DNA of 64,000 nt from Microbacterium sp. HD4P20 (GTDB lineage Bacteria > Actinomycetota > Actinomycetes > Actinomycetales > Microbacteriaceae). The notes beneath the pieces were generated by a model. It searched no databases. It was not told the origin of the DNA and was given only the letters and a program-made list of their open reading frames with translations. Both the position numbers and the translations under genes were made by a program. Numbering within the stretch: position 1 is the first letter of the stretch; each line of letters begins with the position of its first letter. Shown here one piece after another: positions 51,496 to 60,874 of the stretch. The DNA lies in contig NZ_JAHZQZ020000012.1 in the NCBI RefSeq assembly GCF_019449275.2, forward strand, positions 248,001 to 312,000, written 5' to 3'.

Positions 51496-54491
51496 AGCTC
51501 CACAAGCTGGAGCTGACGGGATTCGGGCCGTTCCGTGAACGCCAGGTCGTCGACTTCGACGCGTTCGATCGGGACGGCATCTTCCTCATCGCCGGGCGTA
51601 CCGGCGCGGGCAAGTCCAGCATCCTGGACGGCGTGTGTTTCGCACTGTATGGGACGGTGCCGCGCTACGACTCCGGCGAGAAGCGGCTGCGCAGCGACCA
51701 CTGCGAGCCCGAGGACCCCACCGAGGTGCGGCTGGAGTTCACCGTCGGAGAGCGGCGGTGGTGCATCACCCGCGCTCCGGAGTACCAGCGTCCGGCACGA
51801 CGCGGCGGCGGGCTCACGACCGAGCCGACCCGGGCAGAGCTCGAGGAGCTCGTCGGCGACACGTGGATCGGGCGCGCCGCGAAACCGCGCGAGGTGGGGC
51901 TGCTCCTCGACGACGTGCTGGGCTTGAACGCCCAGCAGTTCCAGCAGGTCATCCTGCTGGCGCAGAACAAGTTCTCGCGGTTCCTGCTCGCGTCGGGCTC
52001 GGAGCGGCAAGGTCTGCTGCGGGCCTTGTTCGGCAGCCGGCGCTACGAGGAGTACGCCCGGGAGCTCGGGGAGCGCAGCAAGGCGGCCCAGCGCGAGCTC
52101 GACGCGCGGGCGGAACGGGCTCGCACCCTGCTGGACCAGGCCGAGCGCCTCATCGCCGGGAACGAGCTCGGCGGTGCCGATGCGGCGGGTGATCTCACGG
52201 CGCGCCGCGCCGCGGTGGTGCTCGGGGCGGAGCGCGCCGCGTACCGGCTCGACACTCTGACGCACGCACGGGAACTCGCCGACGCCGCCCGGGCATCCGC
52301 AGACGCCGATCATCGCGCCGTGGTCGCGGTGGCCAGGGCGCAATCCGAGCTGCGCCAGGCCCGAGACCGCCTGGCCGCGCTCGAAGCCGCGTCGCCAGGC
52401 ATCGCCGATGACCGCGCCGACCTCGATCGCGCCCGAGCCGCCGAGGCGCTGCGCGCCACGCTCGACGCCGTCCGGCGCACCGAGGCCGACTCGTCCGCAG
52501 CCTCGGCCGCCGCCGCAATTGCCGAGCAGACATGGGATGCCGCGGCCCAGGGCGCTCAGATCGACCGTGCCGACGACCTCGACGCGGTGATCGAGCGACT
52601 CACGGGCGAACTCGCGATGTGGTCCGCCGCTGCCGCGCAGGAGGCAGAACTCGTCGCGCGTGAGGATGAGCTGCGCGCCGGTGCGGAGCGCGTGACGGCC
52701 ATGGAGGCCGATCTCGCGGCGATGGACTCCCAGCGTGCGCTGGTGCCGGGCGAGCTCGAACGGCTCGACCGGGAACTTGCCGCCGCCCGACAGGACGCGG
52801 CACACGCCGACCCGGCGCGTACGCGACGCGACGAGCTGGCAGGACGGCTGGAGGCCGCTCGCGAAGCGGAGAAGCTGGCCGGCGACCTCCGCAACGCCGA
52901 GGTGGCCCACCGCGACGCGGCGACCGTCTCGGCCGCCGCGGGTGCCGCCGTGGCAAGCCTGCTGCAACGTCGGCTGGACGGGTACGCCGGCGAGCTTGCC
53001 GCGACGCTCGTGCACGGCGAACCGTGCGCGGTGTGCGGCTCGGCCACCCACCCGCATCCGGCTCCCGTCTCCGACGACCCCGTCACCGACGACGACCTCA
53101 CTGCCGCCGAAGCCGAGCGTGAGGCCGCCGCCGCGCGCGAGCGCAGCGCATCCGACGCGGCGCGTGCCGCGCGGGAGCGCCACGCCGTCGCCGCGGCGCG
53201 GGCAGCGGGCGAGGCGCCAGGCGTGCTCGAAGAGCAGCTGGAAGAGGCCACCGCGCTCGTCCAGGCTGCAGAGGACGCTGCCGCGCGGTGCACCGCGCTG
53301 GAGGCCGAGCGCGCCGCACTGGTGTCACTCGATGCCGAGGCCGAGGCGGCACGGGGTGCGCTCGCGGACGAGCTGGCGCAGGCGCGCTCGCAGGTGGCCG
53401 CGCTGACGGCGCGCGTCGCCGGCGTCCGCGCCGTCGTCGCGCAGGCCCGCGGAGAGTACGCCTCCGTCGCGGAGCGCGTCGCGGCCGTCACGGGCGTCCG
53501 TGAGTCGGCGCGCGCGTACAGTCACGCGCGAGCGACCGCTCGACACGCGGAGGCCGTCCACGCGAACGCCCTCGCCGACGCCGAAGCGCTGGTCGCAGCA
53601 TCCGTCTTCGCCGACGCCGACACTGCTGCCGCGGCGCTGCGCGAGCCGGGCACGGTCACGGCCCTCGCGGCCCGCATCGCGGAGCATGATGCACAGCTCA
53701 CCGCGACGCGCAGCCGCGTGCTCGAGCTAGAGCTGGAGCTCGCCGGAACGCCTGACGAGCCCGTCGACGTGGCGACGTCACAGGCGGCGCTGGATGCGGC
53801 GGACGCGGCGCGCACCACTGCGCTCGCCGCCGAAAGCGAGGCACGCAGCCTGAGCAGCGCACTGCGCGATCTCGTGCTGCAGCTGGACGAGGCATACGCC
53901 GGTGTCGCCGAGCGAGCCGCTGACGCCGCCGCGATCGCCCGGCTGGCCGACACCGTTGCCGGCCGCGCGCCGAATTCGATGAAGATGGACCTCGAGACGT
54001 TCGTGCTCGCCGCCGAGCTCGAAGAGATCGTGGATTCCGCCAACCTGCGGCTCGGCGACATGTCGTCGGGACGCTACCGACTCCAGCACAGCGACGCCCG
54101 CGCCGCGCGCGGAGCAGCATCGGGGCTCGGACTCGAGATCGTCGATGCCTTCACCGGTCAGGCGCGGCCCGCGCAGTCGCTCTCGGGCGGCGAGACCTTC
54201 CTCGCCTCGCTCGCCCTCGCGCTGGGGCTTGCCGAGGTGGTGACGGCCCGCGCCGGCGGCGTGCGGCTTGACACGCTCTTCATCGACGAGGGATTCGGAT
54301 CGCTCGACGAAGAGACCCTCGAGCTCGCGATGCGCACGCTCGACGAGCTGCGGCAGGGAGGACGCACCGTCGGCGTCATCAGCCACGTCGCGGCGATGAA
54401 GGAGCAGCTGCCTGCTCAGCTGATCGTCCAGGCGAGCCCCCACGGACCGAGCGCGATCCTCCAAGACGACGCGCTCGCCGGAGTGGTCTGA
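51492..54491 (+). CDS. sbcC: Exonuclease SbcCD, ATPase subunit C
   Basis: A 999-residue SMC/Rad50-type ATPase. It has Walker A GRTGAGKSSILDG near residue 34, Q-loop ILLAQNKFSRFLLA, long Ala/Glu/Arg-rich coiled-coil arms, the zinc hook C512-AV-C515, the signature QSLSGGETFLASLALALGL (core LSGGETFLASLA) and Walker B LDTLFIDEGFGSLDEET (core LFIDEGFGSLD). It forms the DNA-clamping ATPase of the SbcCD complex. The start GTG overlaps the sbcD stop. Its stop codon is inside a hairpin shared with the convergent gene. Confidence 0.95.
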   Translation: MKLHKLELTGFGPFRERQVVDFDAFDRDGIFLIAGRTGAGKSSILDGVCFALYGTVPRYDSGEKRLRSDHCEPEDPTEVRLEFTVGERRWCITRAPEYQRPARRGGGLTTEPTRAELEELVGDTWIGRAAKPREVGLLLDDVLGLNAQQFQQVILLAQNKFSRFLLASGSERQGLLRALFGSRRYEEYARELGERSKAAQRELDARAERARTLLDQAERLIAGNELGGADAAGDLTARRAAVVLGAERAAYRLDTLTHARELADAARASADADHRAVVAVARAQSELRQARDRLAALEAASPGIADDRADLDRARAAEALRATLDAVRRTEADSSAASAAAAIAEQTWDAAAQGAQIDRADDLDAVIERLTGELAMWSAAAAQEAELVAREDELRAGAERVTAMEADLAAMDSQRALVPGELERLDRELAAARQDAAHADPARTRRDELAGRLEAAREAEKLAGDLRNAEVAHRDAATVSAAAGAAVASLLQRRLDGYAGELAATLVHGEPCAVCGSATHPHPAPVSDDPVTDDDLTAAEAEREAAAARERSASDAARAARERHAVAAARAAGEAPGVLEEQLEEATALVQAAEDAAARCTALEAERAALVSLDAEAEAARGALADELAQARSQVAALTARVAGVRAVVAQARGEYASVAERVAAVTGVRESARAYSHARATARHAEAVHANALADAEALVAASVFADADTAAAALREPGTVTALAARIAEHDAQLTATRSRVLELELELAGTPDEPVDVATSQAALDAADAARTTALAAESEARSLSSALRDLVLQLDEAYAGVAERAADAAAIARLADTVAGRAPNSMKMDLETFVLAAELEEIVDSANLRLGDMSSGRYRLQHSDARAARGAASGLGLEIVDAFTGQARPAQSLSGGETFLASLALALGLAEVVTARAGGVRLDTLFIDEGFGSLDEETLELAMRTLDELRQGGRTVGVISHVAAMKEQLPAQLIVQASPHGPSAILQDDALAGVV

Positions 54492-54512
54492 CGCCGGGAC
54501 TCGCCGTCAGAC
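54486..54512. terminator. Compact hairpin holding both convergent stop codons
   Basis: GTCTGACG (54486-54493) pairs with CGTCAGAC (54505-54512). The sbcC TGA is in one arm and the stop of the nucleoside-phosphorylase-like gene in the other, 15 bases apart, so one 8-bp stem could end both transcripts. Confidence 0.5.
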
Positions 54513-55064
54513 GCCGTAGTCGGCTCGGAGCCGGTCCCACAGCTGGTGGCTGCATGCCGTCACTGCGGCGTGCCAGTCGGTGATCGCGCCGTCCTGGGCA
54601 CGATCCGACACCGCCTTGAGCACACGGATCGGGACGCCGAAGCGCTGCGCGACCCATACGTACGCGTATGTCTCCATGTCGATCAACCCCGCGCCGAGCG
54701 GCCGGATCACGGCCACGGCCTCGGAGTCGTCCACGAAGTGATCGCCCGTCGCGATGGTGACGCCCTCGCGGCCGAGCTCCAGCCTGGCGGGCAGCGACAC
54801 GTGCTGACCGACGATCCCGTCGATGTCGGTCACGTCGTGCTGGAGTGTCGCATCGATCTCGTACACGGCTTCGTTGAGGAGCGGGTCGATCGCGCCGGCC
54901 GTGCCCACCACGACCACCTCGTCGTACGTTCCGGCATCCAGTGCTCGCGTCAGCGCGTACGCGGCCTGCAGCTTTCCCGGTCCCGTCACGAGCCGGTCGA
55001 AACCGGGAAGCTCCCGCGGGAAGGCTGCGAGCTCGGATTCCAGCGCGGCGACGAGAAGTCTCAT
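54507..55064 (-). CDS. Nucleoside phosphorylase / MTA-SAH nucleosidase-like protein
   Basis: A 185-residue protein of the PNP/UDP phosphorylase fold. It has LLVAALESELAAF at the N-terminus, VVVGTAGAIDPLL, the substrate motif GLIDMETYAYVWVAQRFGVP (core DMETYAYVWVAQRF) and KAVSDRAQD with the catalytic Asp, both as in MTA/SAH nucleosidases. It is shorter than the usual 230 residues. It would split an N-ribosyl bond, with 5'-methylthioadenosine or S-adenosylhomocysteine as the likely substrate, but the exact one is uncertain. Confidence 0.8.
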   Translation of the reverse strand: MRLLVAALESELAAFPRELPGFDRLVTGPGKLQAAYALTRALDAGTYDEVVVVGTAGAIDPLLNEAVYEIDATLQHDVTDIDGIVGQHVSLPARLELGREGVTIATGDHFVDDSEAVAVIRPLGAGLIDMETYAYVWVAQRFGVPIRVLKAVSDRAQDGAITDWHAAVTACSHQLWDRLRADYGV

Positions 55065-55167
55065 GTCTCCATTCTCGCCGTTGCACCCGCGGCGCCGGGC
55101 ACGGCAGCCTCCCGCACACCGGGATCCGGCACCGTTCGGGCGTGATGCCCGCGCTAGCCTGGGCACG

Positions 55168-56730
55168 ATGCCGAATCCAGAGCCGTCGCAGACCACCGGT
55201 GGTGCCCGCGCGGAGCGCCCGCTCGCGGCGCAGACGCCGGGTACCGCCGGACCGCACACCGCGGCGATCCCGCTCACATCCGGCGCGCGATGGCGGGCGT
55301 TCTGGGTGTGCGTGTCGGTCGCCGCGATCACGATCCTCGACATGACGAAGGTCAACGTCGCGCTGCCCTCGATCGGCGACGTGCTGGGTGCCGGGTCCAC
55401 CCAGCTGCAGCTGATCGTGTCGGGATTCGTCCTCACGTTCGGATTGGTCCTCGTGCCGATGGGCCGCTTGGGCGATCAGCGCTCCCGCCGCACCTTGTTC
55501 GTGGTGGGCCTGTCGCTGTACACCCTCACCAGCATCGCGTGCGCGCTCGCCCCGTCGGCCGAGGTGCTGCTCGTCGCGAGACTGCTGCAAGGCGTGGCCG
55601 CCGGCATCCAGATGCCGCAGGTGCTCGGCATGGCTCAAGAGCTGTTCCAGGGCAAGGAGCGCGGCCGCGCTTTCGGGCTGTTCGGCGCCACCATCGGCGT
55701 CGCGACCGCTTTCGGTCCGACTCTCGGCGGACTGCTCATCGCCCTCGGCGGCCCCACCGACGGCTGGCGGCTGATCTTCTGGATGAACGTGCCGCTGTGC
55801 CTGGCGGCGATCGGTCTCGCGCTGTGGCTCTTGCCCGACACGCGGACCCGCTCGCATCGCCCGCTGCAACTGGATCCGGTCGGCGTGCTGCTCTTCGGTG
55901 CGAGCATCATCTCGCTCATGTGGCCGTTCCTGTTCACCACAGGCGCACCGACTGACAACCCGGCACGCTGGTGGCTGCTGGTCGCCTTCGCGCTCTTCGT
56001 ATCGGCGTTCGTCGCATGGGAGCGCCGCTACGCCGCGCGCGGGCGAAGTCCGCTCGTTCCGCTCAAGCTGTTCCGCGTCGTGTCGTACCGCAACGGCACG
56101 CTGCTGCAGACGGCGTACTTCACTGCGGCGCCGGCGCTCTTCCTCGTCACGACGCTGTACCTGCAGTTGGGACTCGGGCTCGAACCGGTGTACGCCGGAA
56201 TGACCTCGATCGGCTTCGCGCTCGCGAGTGCGGTCACCTCGTGGATCGGCGGCAACCTCGTCGGCGACTACGGCCGGGTCATCGTGGTGTGGGGTCTGGT
56301 CGGCATGCTGGCGTGCGTGGGCGGCCTGGTGCTGACCGCCATATTCGTCGACCCGACGTGGGCGCCATACGCGTTCGCGGCGATCATGACGGTGGGCGGC
56401 GCCGGCGGCGGGCTGGTGATCGCCCCGAACCAGACGCTCGCGCTCGCCGACGTGCCGGTCAAGCAGGGCGGCCTCGCGGGCTCGGTCGGCCAGCTCGGTC
56501 AGCGCATCGGGGCCGCGGTCGGCACCGCGGTCGCGCTGTCGCTCTTCTACGCCACCATCTACCGCGAGTCGGGACTGCACGACGACCTGGTCGTCTATCA
56601 CGACGCCTTCGCGTTCGGGATGATGTCGGTCGGGCTGTTCCTCGCGCTCGCGCTCGTCGTGGCGATCGTCGACCTCTCGGCGCGCCGCCGCGCGACTGTC
56701 GACCCGGCCGGCGACGCCCCGGTCCTCTGA
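55168..56730 (+). CDS. MFS transporter, DHA2 (EmrB/QacA) drug exporter type
   Basis: A 520-residue transporter with about 14 membrane segments. After a Pro/Ala/Thr-rich tail the first helix begins WRAFWVCVSVAAITILD, with the motif-C-like LDMTKVNVALPSIG and the loop motif PMGRLGDQRSRRTLFVVGL (core GRLGDQRSRRT). LLQGVAAGIQMPQVLG is in TM4-5. It would export drugs or metabolites with protons; the substrate is unknown. ATG at 55168 is used; a longer frame upstream is a shadow of the nucleosidase gene. Confidence 0.9.
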   Translation: MPNPEPSQTTGGARAERPLAAQTPGTAGPHTAAIPLTSGARWRAFWVCVSVAAITILDMTKVNVALPSIGDVLGAGSTQLQLIVSGFVLTFGLVLVPMGRLGDQRSRRTLFVVGLSLYTLTSIACALAPSAEVLLVARLLQGVAAGIQMPQVLGMAQELFQGKERGRAFGLFGATIGVATAFGPTLGGLLIALGGPTDGWRLIFWMNVPLCLAAIGLALWLLPDTRTRSHRPLQLDPVGVLLFGASIISLMWPFLFTTGAPTDNPARWWLLVAFALFVSAFVAWERRYAARGRSPLVPLKLFRVVSYRNGTLLQTAYFTAAPALFLVTTLYLQLGLGLEPVYAGMTSIGFALASAVTSWIGGNLVGDYGRVIVVWGLVGMLACVGGLVLTAIFVDPTWAPYAFAAIMTVGGAGGGLVIAPNQTLALADVPVKQGGLAGSVGQLGQRIGAAVGTAVALSLFYATIYRESGLHDDLVVYHDAFAFGMMSVGLFLALALVVAIVDLSARRRATVDPAGDAPVL

Positions 56731-56835
56731 CCCGGCCGTTCCGCAGTCACTTAGTGCGGCGCCCGGGGCCGTGTGCTCGCCGAAGGTGACCGCGGACGGA
56801 GGCGGAGCGGCGGAGCGGTTCAGCGGCGCAGCGAC

Positions 56836-58320
56836 TCAGCGGCGCAACGACAACGGCCCCATGACGGGACGCCGCCGGTCGCGCTTCCAGCGGGCCCGCG
56901 TGCTGCGGAACTCCGCGTGGGAGGTGAACCGGTAGCGGTACGACACCGCGCGCACCCATCTCGGCCGCTCACCGTCGAAGGGGTCGTGGTGAAGCAGGCG
57001 CAGGGTCGGGGCATCCGCTTCCAGGAGCCTCACGAGGAACACGGTGAACCAGTCCTCGAGCGAACGCCCCAGCGGCAGGAACCACATCAGCCAGTCCAGC
57101 CGCAGGTGATACGGCGCGTACTGACGCGGCACGCGGCGCACATCGCCGGGCTTGCCCTTGAATTCGTACTCGCGCCAAGAGGCGGCATCCGGATCTTCCT
57201 CCATCGTGCCCTCGACGACGATCTCGATCCGCTCCTTCGTCACCGTGCCGAATGCCCCGTACGCATTGGCCAGCTGCCACCGGTTGAAGCTCGCATTCAT
57301 GAGCTGCCGGCGTGCGAACAGGTTGCGCAGCGGCGCCCAGCTCAGCACGACGCAGAGCAGCCCCACGGCTGCCGTGATCACGACCCAGTACAAGGGCAGC
57401 CCGTCGATGATCCAGGGCGGGTCGGTCCTTGCCGGCCATGGTTCGGCGCCGATTCCAGGCACCCCGATCGCCGAGAACGCCAGCACGATCGTCATCCAGT
57501 TCAGCCAGGCGAAGTTTCCGGTGATCACGAGCCAGGCCTGCGTCGCGATGACGATCGCCGCCGCGACCGCCCCGACGATCGCCGGCACGGGGCCGGGCAC
57601 CACCAGCCCCAGCAGCGGCGCGAAGAGGAACCACGGCACCACGAGCTGGGCGAAGTGGTTGCCGAGCACCTCACCCTTGTGGATCCAGCGGGGGAGGAGG
57701 TGGGCCTGGCGACTGAGCGGCCCCGGCATGGGCTGGGTCTCGTGATGGTAGGTGAGCGCGGTGAGATCCCGCCACTCCCGCCCGCCGCGGATCTTGATCA
57801 TGCCGGCGCCGAACTCGAGGCGGAAGATCAGCCACCAGAACAGCACGATCACCACCGTCGACGGCGGCTGTGAGTCCGAGCCGAGGAATGCCGCGAGGAA
57901 GCCGGCCTCGAGCAGCAGCATCTCCCATCCGAAGCCGTAGAAGGTCTGCCCGATGCTCGTGATCGACATGTAGCCCAGCCAAAGGGCCAGGAAGCACAGC
58001 ATCGGCACCCAGGGCGGGCCGAGCTGCGGGATGCCGGCCACCAGCGTCGCCGCGACCACGATGCCGAAGACGCACAGTGCCACGAGCCGGCGGTCGGTGT
58101 ACCGCACGCGCAGGAAGAGCGTCGGGCGGAGCATCTTCGCCGCGCGCGTGGACGAGCGCGCCCAATCGAGCAGGTCCGGCGCTGGCAGCAGCCCGTGCTC
58201 GCCCAGGAGCGGGCGGAACTGATTCAACGACGAGGCGAACGCGACCACGAACAGCGCCGCGATGCCCCGCTGGAGCACCTGCCGCGCGAACTCGAAGTCG
58301 ACCGCCGCCAAGCCGTCCAT
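56836..58320 (-). CDS. Lipase maturation factor family protein
   Basis: A 494-residue membrane protein of the LMF1-like family, otherwise known from animal endoplasmic reticulum and scattered bacteria. It has about eight helices in residues 1-330, with FQFRPLLGE-like NQFRPLLGEHGLLP, QTFYGFGWEMLLLEAGFLAAFLG (core FGWEMLLLEAGFLAAF), RLEFGAGMIKIRGG and WRDLTALTYHHETQPMP (core LTYHHETQPMP), all family hallmarks. The soluble C-terminal domain has YEFKGKPGDVRRVPRQYAPYHLRLDWLMWF (core PRQYAPYHLRLDW). The bacterial role is unknown. The start ATG is at the left edge of a 284-base gap with a palindromic repeat. Confidence 0.88.
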   Translation of the reverse strand: MDGLAAVDFEFARQVLQRGIAALFVVAFASSLNQFRPLLGEHGLLPAPDLLDWARSSTRAAKMLRPTLFLRVRYTDRRLVALCVFGIVVAATLVAGIPQLGPPWVPMLCFLALWLGYMSITSIGQTFYGFGWEMLLLEAGFLAAFLGSDSQPPSTVVIVLFWWLIFRLEFGAGMIKIRGGREWRDLTALTYHHETQPMPGPLSRQAHLLPRWIHKGEVLGNHFAQLVVPWFLFAPLLGLVVPGPVPAIVGAVAAAIVIATQAWLVITGNFAWLNWMTIVLAFSAIGVPGIGAEPWPARTDPPWIIDGLPLYWVVITAAVGLLCVVLSWAPLRNLFARRQLMNASFNRWQLANAYGAFGTVTKERIEIVVEGTMEEDPDAASWREYEFKGKPGDVRRVPRQYAPYHLRLDWLMWFLPLGRSLEDWFTVFLVRLLEADAPTLRLLHHDPFDGERPRWVRAVSYRYRFTSHAEFRSTRARWKRDRRRPVMGPLSLRR

Positions 58321-58404
58321 CGCCTCATCCTGGCATCACTGCGCGGCTCCCGCGGAGGGGTTGACGCTGCGGGAGGCGGCGCGCATCACCCCTGCCGCCG
58401 TCGC

Positions 58405-58477
58405 GAGATCAGGCGATCTCACCGGCGAAGGACGAATCCGGTCGAAACGTCCTACGCTCGCGAGATCCCCTGATCTC
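58405..58477. repeat. Composite palindromic repeat element
   Basis: GAGATC-aggc-GATCTC (58405-58420) and GAGATC-ccct-GATCTC (58462-58477) flank a central GGACG (58430-58434) and CGTCC (58448-58452) inverted pair. The spacing is symmetric, 9 bases on each side, so the element is a dyad built of three hairpins. It occupies the gap between the lipase-maturation-factor and NAD synthetase genes. The rest of that gap (58321-58604) shows nothing else. Confidence 0.75.
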
Positions 58478-58604
58478 ACCACGCGCGCGCAGGAGGGAAT
58501 CGGATGCCTCGAGCCGAGGCTGGGCCACACGGTCCGAGGGTCGGGTCGTCGACGCGCCAGCGGCGCGTGAGAGCCTGCGGCATCCGGCGTAGCGTACCGG
58601 CCGG

Positions 58605-60665
58605 TCAGTCCTCGACGAGCTCCGGCAGGGCGGCCTTGAGTTCGGCCAGCCACGCCCGGGCGTTGCCGTCCGAGGGCGCGCGCCAGTCGCCCCGCGGCGA
58701 GAGCGACCCGGCGGGCGAGACCTTCGGCCCGTTCGGGATCGCCGAGCGCTTGAACTGGGCGAACGCGAAGTAGCGCTGCAAGAAGATCTGCAGCCACTTC
58801 ACGACGGTCGGCAGGTCGTAGGCGTAGCGGTCCTCGTCGGGGAAGCCCGGCGGCCAGGCTCCGGCATCCGGATCCGACCACGCGTGGGCCGCGAGGTAGG
58901 CGATCTTCGACGGCCGGAACCCGAAGCGCAGCACGTGGTACAGCGCGAAGTCGTGCAGCGCGTAGGGGCCGATGCGGTCTTCGGTGGACTGCATCCTGCC
59001 GTCTTGGCCGGCAGGCACGAGCTCGGGCGAGATCTCGGTGTCGAGCACCGACTGCAGCACCGCGGCTTCGGCCTCGTCGACGCCTTCGCCGTGCGAGATG
59101 ACCCACCGGATGACGTGCTGGATCAGGGTCTTGGGCACTCCCGCGTTGACCGCGTAGTGGCTCATCTGGTCGCCGACGCCGTAGGTCGCCCAGCCGAGCG
59201 CGAGCTCGGACAGGTCGGATGTGCCGATGACCATGCCGCCCTTGTGATTGGCCAGGCGGAAGAGGAAGTCGGTGCGCACACCGGCCTGCACGTTCTCGAA
59301 GGTGACGTCATGCACCGGCTCGCCCTCGGCGAACGGGTGGCCGATGCCCTCGAGGATCTCGGTCGCCGCGGGGCGGATGTCGATGGTCTCGATCGAGGCT
59401 CCCACCGACTCGGCGAGGGCGATCGCGTTGGACTTGGTGTGCTCGCTGGTCGCGAACCCGGGCATCGTGTACGCGAGGATGTCGCTGCGCGGGCGCCCCA
59501 TGCGGTCCATGGCGCGCGCGACCACGAGCAGGGCGTGGGTGGAGTCGAGCCCTCCGCTCAGGCCAATGACCGGCTTGGGGTCGCCGATCGCCCGCATCCG
59601 CTGCACGAGCCCCGACACCTGGATGTTGAACGCCTCGTAGCAGTCCAGTGCGAGACGCTCGGGGTCGTCGGGCACGAACGGGAAGCGGTCGAGGCTGCGA
59701 CGCAGGCCGACGTCGGTCGACGGCGGGTCGAGCTGGAAATGCACCGTGCGGAAGGCGGCATCCGCCTCGTGCGTCCTGCGGTTGTCATCGAAGGTGCCCT
59801 GACGCAGGCGGTCCTGGCGCAGGCGGTCGAGGTCGACGTCGGCGACCGAGCGCCGCGGGCCGTCGGGGAAGCGCTCGGTCTCGGCCAGCAGGTTGCCGCC
59901 CTCGTAGATCAGGGTCTGGCCGTCCCACGACACGTCGTTGGTCGACTCGCCGGTGCCGGCGGCGGCGTACGCGTAGGCGGCGAGGCAGCGCAGCGACTGC
60001 GACTGGCAGAGGTCCTTGCGGTCTTCCGCGCGGGCGATGGTGATGGGGCTGCCGCTGAGGTTGAGCAGCACCGTCGCACCCGCGAGCGCAGCGCGCGAGG
60101 ACGGCGGGATCGGCACCCAGACGTCCTCGCACACCTCCGCGTGCACGGTGAGACCGGGCACGTCGAGCGCCTCGAACAGCAGGTCGGGGCCGAACGGCGC
60201 CTCGAGCTCGCCGACGCGGATGTCCTGATCGCCCTGATCGTCGCCGGGGGCGAACCAGCGCCGCTCGTAGAACTCGCGATACGTCGGCAGGTACGACTTC
60301 GGTGCGACGCCGAGCAGCTCGCCGCGGTGGATCACGACGGCGCAGTTGTAGAGCCGGTTGCGATGCAGCAGCGGCGCACCGACGACGAGCACCGGGAAGA
60401 GATCGACGGATGCCTCGACCAGTCGTTCGATGGCGGTCGCGACCGCGTCGAGCACGGCATCCTGCATCACGAGGTCTTCGATGGCGTAACCGGTCAGGCA
60501 CAGCTCGGGGAAGACGGCCACGGCGACCGCCTCGGCGTCGCACTCGCGCGCTGCGGCGAGGACGGCGTCGGCGTTCGCGGCGGGATCGGCGATCGCGACG
60601 GGGATCGTGCACGCGGCGACCCGCGCGAACCCGTGCCGGTACGCGCTCTCGAACGGCAGGCTCAT
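58605..60665 (-). CDS. nadE: Glutamine-dependent NAD(+) synthetase
   Basis: A 686-residue two-domain enzyme that makes NAD from deamido-NAD with ATP and glutamine. The N-terminal nitrilase-type glutaminase has the triad Glu54 (FPELCLTGY), Lys123 (APKSYLP) and Cys179 (AEVCEDVW). The C-terminal synthetase domain has the ATP motif GLSGGLDST near residue 365 and NVQAGVRTDFLF, GTSDLSELALGW and DLPTVVKWL. Both domains are complete and the length is typical. ATG at 60665 is used; the longer frame is Arg-rich shadow sequence. Confidence 0.95.
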   Translation of the reverse strand: MSLPFESAYRHGFARVAACTIPVAIADPAANADAVLAAARECDAEAVAVAVFPELCLTGYAIEDLVMQDAVLDAVATAIERLVEASVDLFPVLVVGAPLLHRNRLYNCAVVIHRGELLGVAPKSYLPTYREFYERRWFAPGDDQGDQDIRVGELEAPFGPDLLFEALDVPGLTVHAEVCEDVWVPIPPSSRAALAGATVLLNLSGSPITIARAEDRKDLCQSQSLRCLAAYAYAAAGTGESTNDVSWDGQTLIYEGGNLLAETERFPDGPRRSVADVDLDRLRQDRLRQGTFDDNRRTHEADAAFRTVHFQLDPPSTDVGLRRSLDRFPFVPDDPERLALDCYEAFNIQVSGLVQRMRAIGDPKPVIGLSGGLDSTHALLVVARAMDRMGRPRSDILAYTMPGFATSEHTKSNAIALAESVGASIETIDIRPAATEILEGIGHPFAEGEPVHDVTFENVQAGVRTDFLFRLANHKGGMVIGTSDLSELALGWATYGVGDQMSHYAVNAGVPKTLIQHVIRWVISHGEGVDEAEAAVLQSVLDTEISPELVPAGQDGRMQSTEDRIGPYALHDFALYHVLRFGFRPSKIAYLAAHAWSDPDAGAWPPGFPDEDRYAYDLPTVVKWLQIFLQRYFAFAQFKRSAIPNGPKVSPAGSLSPRGDWRAPSDGNARAWLAELKAALPELVED

Positions 60666-60874
60666 GCGCCCAGTCTGGCAGGTACCAGGCCGGACGCGCC
60701 TACTGACGGCATCCCCCTCTTCCCTCCTCGCCGTCCCGCTCGACCGCGTCTCGAAACGTCGCAATCGGCCGCCCGCGGCGAACGCGCGCGGCCGTTTGCG
60801 ACGGCTCGCGCTCGGGGGGACGACGCGCGGGGAGTGTCGGCGGGCGCGGTTAGGGTCGTAGCGAAGGGCAGGGC

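Noticed and set aside
56797..56850. GC-rich short repeats (CAGCGGCGCA type) at the end of the lipase-maturation-factor gene
   Set aside because: Only two imperfect copies; not separable from normal codon bias.
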